From positions 1-6,507 of the forward strand of contig JAZUFN010000200.1 in assembly GCA_045640725.1 (NCBI GenBank): DNA of 6,507 nt. The letters are read 5' to 3'. Position 1 is the stretch's first letter. Each line of letters opens with the position of its first letter. Shown one piece after another: positions 4,642 through 6,507 of the stretch. The position numbers and the translations under genes were made by a program. A model generated the notes under the pieces. The model worked only from the letters and a program-made list of their open reading frames with translations. It was not told the origin of the DNA and did no database searches. The DNA is from RGIG3528 sp045640725. GTDB taxonomy: Bacteria; Bacillota; Clostridia; Lachnospirales; Lachnospiraceae.

Positions 4642-6507
4642 GAAAAAAGTAATTGTAATTAGTATAATACTTGGACTGATAGCGCTGCTGGAAATCGGCA
4701 GTGCCATCAGTCTGCTTTTTTATTATGGGAAAATAAGAGAAAAAGAAGAAGAGCTTGGAAGTGTAAAGCCCACTAAAGCTCCTAGTGCTACGGTAGTTCC
4801 TATTGCTACAGCGGTCCCCAGCCCCACAAAGGCTCCTAATCCTACAAAGGCGCCCGGTCCTACACCGGTGCCGGTGATTACTGACTTACCTAAGCCTACA
4901 GAGCCACCTATAGAAATCTGGGAGCCTACTAAGGCACCGGATGAAATAATGGGCCAGCCTACGATAGCGCCTACTCCTGAACCAACAGCAACACCTGAGC
5001 CCACGGCAACGTCTAAGCCAACATCCACACCCAATCCAACATCCACACCCAATCCCACGTCCACGCCTAAGCCCACAGCAACATCCAGGCCAACATCCAC
5101 ACCCAATCCTACGTCCACACCCAAGCCCACGGCAACTGCTACGCCCAGGCCAACTTCCTTTGTGAAACCGGCAGATGATACCCTGGTAGCACCATCCTCC
5201 AGTGGTCGTCTTCATGTAGAAGGCACCAGCATTGTAGATGAAAAGGGGCAGGCTGTACAGCTTAAGGGCATAAGCACTGCAGGACTTCAGTGGTTTCCAC
5301 AGTTTGTGGACCAAAAAGCTTTTCACGAATTCAGGTACGAGTGGGGCGTCAATATAATGCGGCTGGCTCTGTATACCGGTGAAGGGGGATATTGTTCCGG
5401 AGGAGACAAGGCAAAGCTTAAAGCTCTGGTGGAAAAAGGCGTGGAATACGCCACAGCCGAGGATATGTATGTTATCATTGACTGGCATATATTAAGTGAT
5501 AATGACCCAAATAAATACAAAACCGAGGCTCTTAAATTTTTTGAGGAAATGTCCGCAAAATATAAGGATTACAGAAATGTAATATATGAGATATGTAATG
5601 AGCCAAATAGCGGCACCAGCTGGAGTACTATCAAGAAATATGCCCTGGAAGTCATTAAAGTCATAAGAAAAAATGACCCCAATGCCATCATAATAGTGGG
5701 AACACCCACCTGGTCCCAGGAAGTGGACAAGGCAGCGGCAGACCCTATTACAGGCTATGAAAATATAATGTATACCCTGCATTTCTATGCAGGTACTCAT
5801 AAGGATGGCTTGCGGAATACTATGGAAAAAGCCATCAAAAAAGGATTGCCGGTGTTTGTAACAGAGTATGGTATCACTGATGCCAGTGGCAACGGCGCCT
5901 GCAACGAAACAGAGGCCAATAAGTGGATGGCACTTATGGACAAATACGGCGTATCATCCTGTATATGGAATCTGGCCAATAAAAATGAAAGCTCCTGCCT
6001 TATAGTTTCTTCATGTAACAAGACAAACGGATTTACTCAAAAAGACCTGAGCCAGGAGGGCAGGTGGTTTTATAAAATGGTGACTGCCGGCAACGGTGGC
6101 CTGATAGGTGAAGTACCTGATTTTTCGGCAATAGATCAGGGAGATGGTGGTAATGGAGCCGGTAGTTCCGATAGCGGTAATAATGGAGAAAACCCGGTGG
6201 ATAATCCACCACATGTGGATAATTCGCTGACTCCGGAAGCTGCTGTGGGGACAGAATACAAGCTTACACAAAACGACCTGTCCGTGACTCTTAAGGTATC
6301 CAGCAACTGGGGTGGAGATGCCTGTGGCTATCAGTATGACATTTCGATAAAAAATACGGGAACTACAGCTATTGACAGCTGGAGCATTGTGATACTCTTT
6401 GCATCAGATATACAAAGTACGCAAAACTGGTGTAGCTCATGCAGGGTGGAAGGAAAGCAGATAATAATATCCAATGAAAGCTGGAATGGCCACATCGAGC
6501 CCGGGGA
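4634..6507 (+). CDS. modular cellulase: membrane segment, Pro/Thr linker, GH5, CBM2-like (3' end outside window)
   Basis: Predicted endo-beta-1,4-glucanase acting outside the cell on cellulose or related glucans. I followed 624 codons without a stop or frameshift. Residues 1-31 are SKKK then a hydrophobic stretch with no clear signal-peptidase site, so it may be a membrane anchor. Residues 45-175 are a Pro/Thr-rich linker. The GH5 domain (about 191-465) resembles subfamily 2: Arg243 in NIMRLALYTG, DWH at 283-285, acid/base Glu323 in EICNEP, HFY at 383-385, nucleophile Glu411 in VTEYG and Trp445 in IWNL. After a Gly/Asn-rich linker (about 487-535), residues 540-624 look like CBM2, with Trp559, Trp583, Trp599 and Trp617 and the pattern SWNGHIEPG; the module is cut by the window edge. 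Butyrivibrio End1-type cellulases have a comparable plan. The TTG start is the only good choice; an undetected alternative start is the main doubt. Confidence 0.92.
   Translation, partial: MSKKKVIVISIILGLIALLEIGSAISLLFYYGKIREKEEELGSVKPTKAPSATVVPIATAVPSPTKAPNPTKAPGPTPVPVITDLPKPTEPPIEIWEPTKAPDEIMGQPTIAPTPEPTATPEPTATSKPTSTPNPTSTPNPTSTPKPTATSRPTSTPNPTSTPKPTATATPRPTSFVKPADDTLVAPSSSGRLHVEGTSIVDEKGQAVQLKGISTAGLQWFPQFVDQKAFHEFRYEWGVNIMRLALYTGEGGYCSGGDKAKLKALVEKGVEYATAEDMYVIIDWHILSDNDPNKYKTEALKFFEEMSAKYKDYRNVIYEICNEPNSGTSWSTIKKYALEVIKVIRKNDPNAIIIVGTPTWSQEVDKAAADPITGYENIMYTLHFYAGTHKDGLRNTMEKAIKKGLPVFVTEYGITDASGNGACNETEANKWMALMDKYGVSSCIWNLANKNESSCLIVSSCNKTNGFTQKDLSQEGRWFYKMVTAGNGGLIGEVPDFSAIDQGDGGNGAGSSDSGNNGENPVDNPPHVDNSLTPEAAVGTEYKLTQNDLSVTLKVSSNWGGDACGYQYDISIKNTGTTAIDSWSIVILFASDIQSTQNWCSSCRVEGKQIIISNESWNGHIEPG
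4982..5158 (+). repeat. 18-bp tandem repeat encoding PT(S/A)T hexapeptides in the cellulase linker
   Basis: Eight units of 18 bases (from 4982) read PTATPE, PTATSK, PTSTPN, PTSTPN, PTSTPK, PTATSR, PTSTPN and PTSTPK. A 24-base unit PTATATPR (5126-5149) and a partial PTS follow. Synonymous codons vary between units (cca/ccc/cct, aca/acg), so the array is old or selected for the peptide rather than recently duplicated. Upstream, the linker also carries four PTKAP motifs. Such linkers are flexible and often glycosylated, here spacing the catalytic domain from the membrane. Confidence 0.9.

Noticed and set aside
4723..5130. Minus-strand open frame coding for a Val/Gly repeat protein (VGLGVD units)
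   Set aside because: It is the antisense of the Pro/Thr linker repeat of the cellulase. The regular peptide results from the 18-bp repeats, and there is no independent start signal or family resemblance.
4982..5158. Regular tandem repeat as a CRISPR-like array
   Set aside because: Units are contiguous 18-bp codon repeats without spacers, inside an open reading frame.
4886..5488. Minus-strand 200-residue open frame rich in Gly, Arg and Cys
   Set aside because: Antisense to the linker and GH5 domain, with composition explained by the sense-strand repeats. The sense frame has clear catalytic motifs.

Overview
The window looks like chromosomal DNA of a fibre-degrading, low-to-mid-GC Firmicute, most likely a Lachnospiraceae member of the Butyrivibrio/Pseudobutyrivibrio type. 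This is inferred from AT-rich intergenic DNA, purine-rich Shine-Dalgarno sites, a GH5 cellulase joined to a CBM2-like module, and a membrane GGDEF/EAL-type protein. No rRNA, tRNA, CRISPR array or transposase gene was seen.

Left part (1-2641, + strand). The window opens inside a tRNA-dihydrouridine synthase gene that ends at 583. A weak AT-rich hairpin follows. Next comes a 649-residue membrane protein with about seven N-terminal membrane segments, a degenerate GGDEF domain (SDVEF) and an EAL domain that keeps most, but not all, catalytic positions.

Middle (2635-2920). This non-coding stretch is the most unusual part of the window. It holds a roughly 185-bp, highly self-complementary element with perfect 14-bp terminal inverted repeats, flanked by a 7-bp direct repeat (GATATAA) that contains the stop codon of the EAL gene. 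It has the anatomy of a MITE-like non-autonomous insertion. Directly after it lies a perfect 17-bp stem terminator with a folded loop, shared by the convergent EAL and gtrA transcripts.

Minus-strand pair (4037 down to 2911). A family 2 glycosyltransferase of the polyprenyl-phosphate type overlaps a GtrA-family membrane protein by ATGA. Together they probably make and flip a lipid-linked sugar for cell-surface glycosylation.

Right part (4207-6507, + strand). A good sigma-A-like promoter drives a HIT-family nucleotide hydrolase. Overlapping its last 8 bases, and apparently starting at a TTG codon, is a large modular cellulase that runs off the window. Its order is N-terminal membrane segment, long Pro/Thr linker with PT(S/A)T hexapeptide repeats, GH5 catalytic domain, Gly/Asn-rich linker and CBM2-like cellulose-binding module. 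It has no in-frame ATG near its 5' end, so an ATG-only gene search would miss it.
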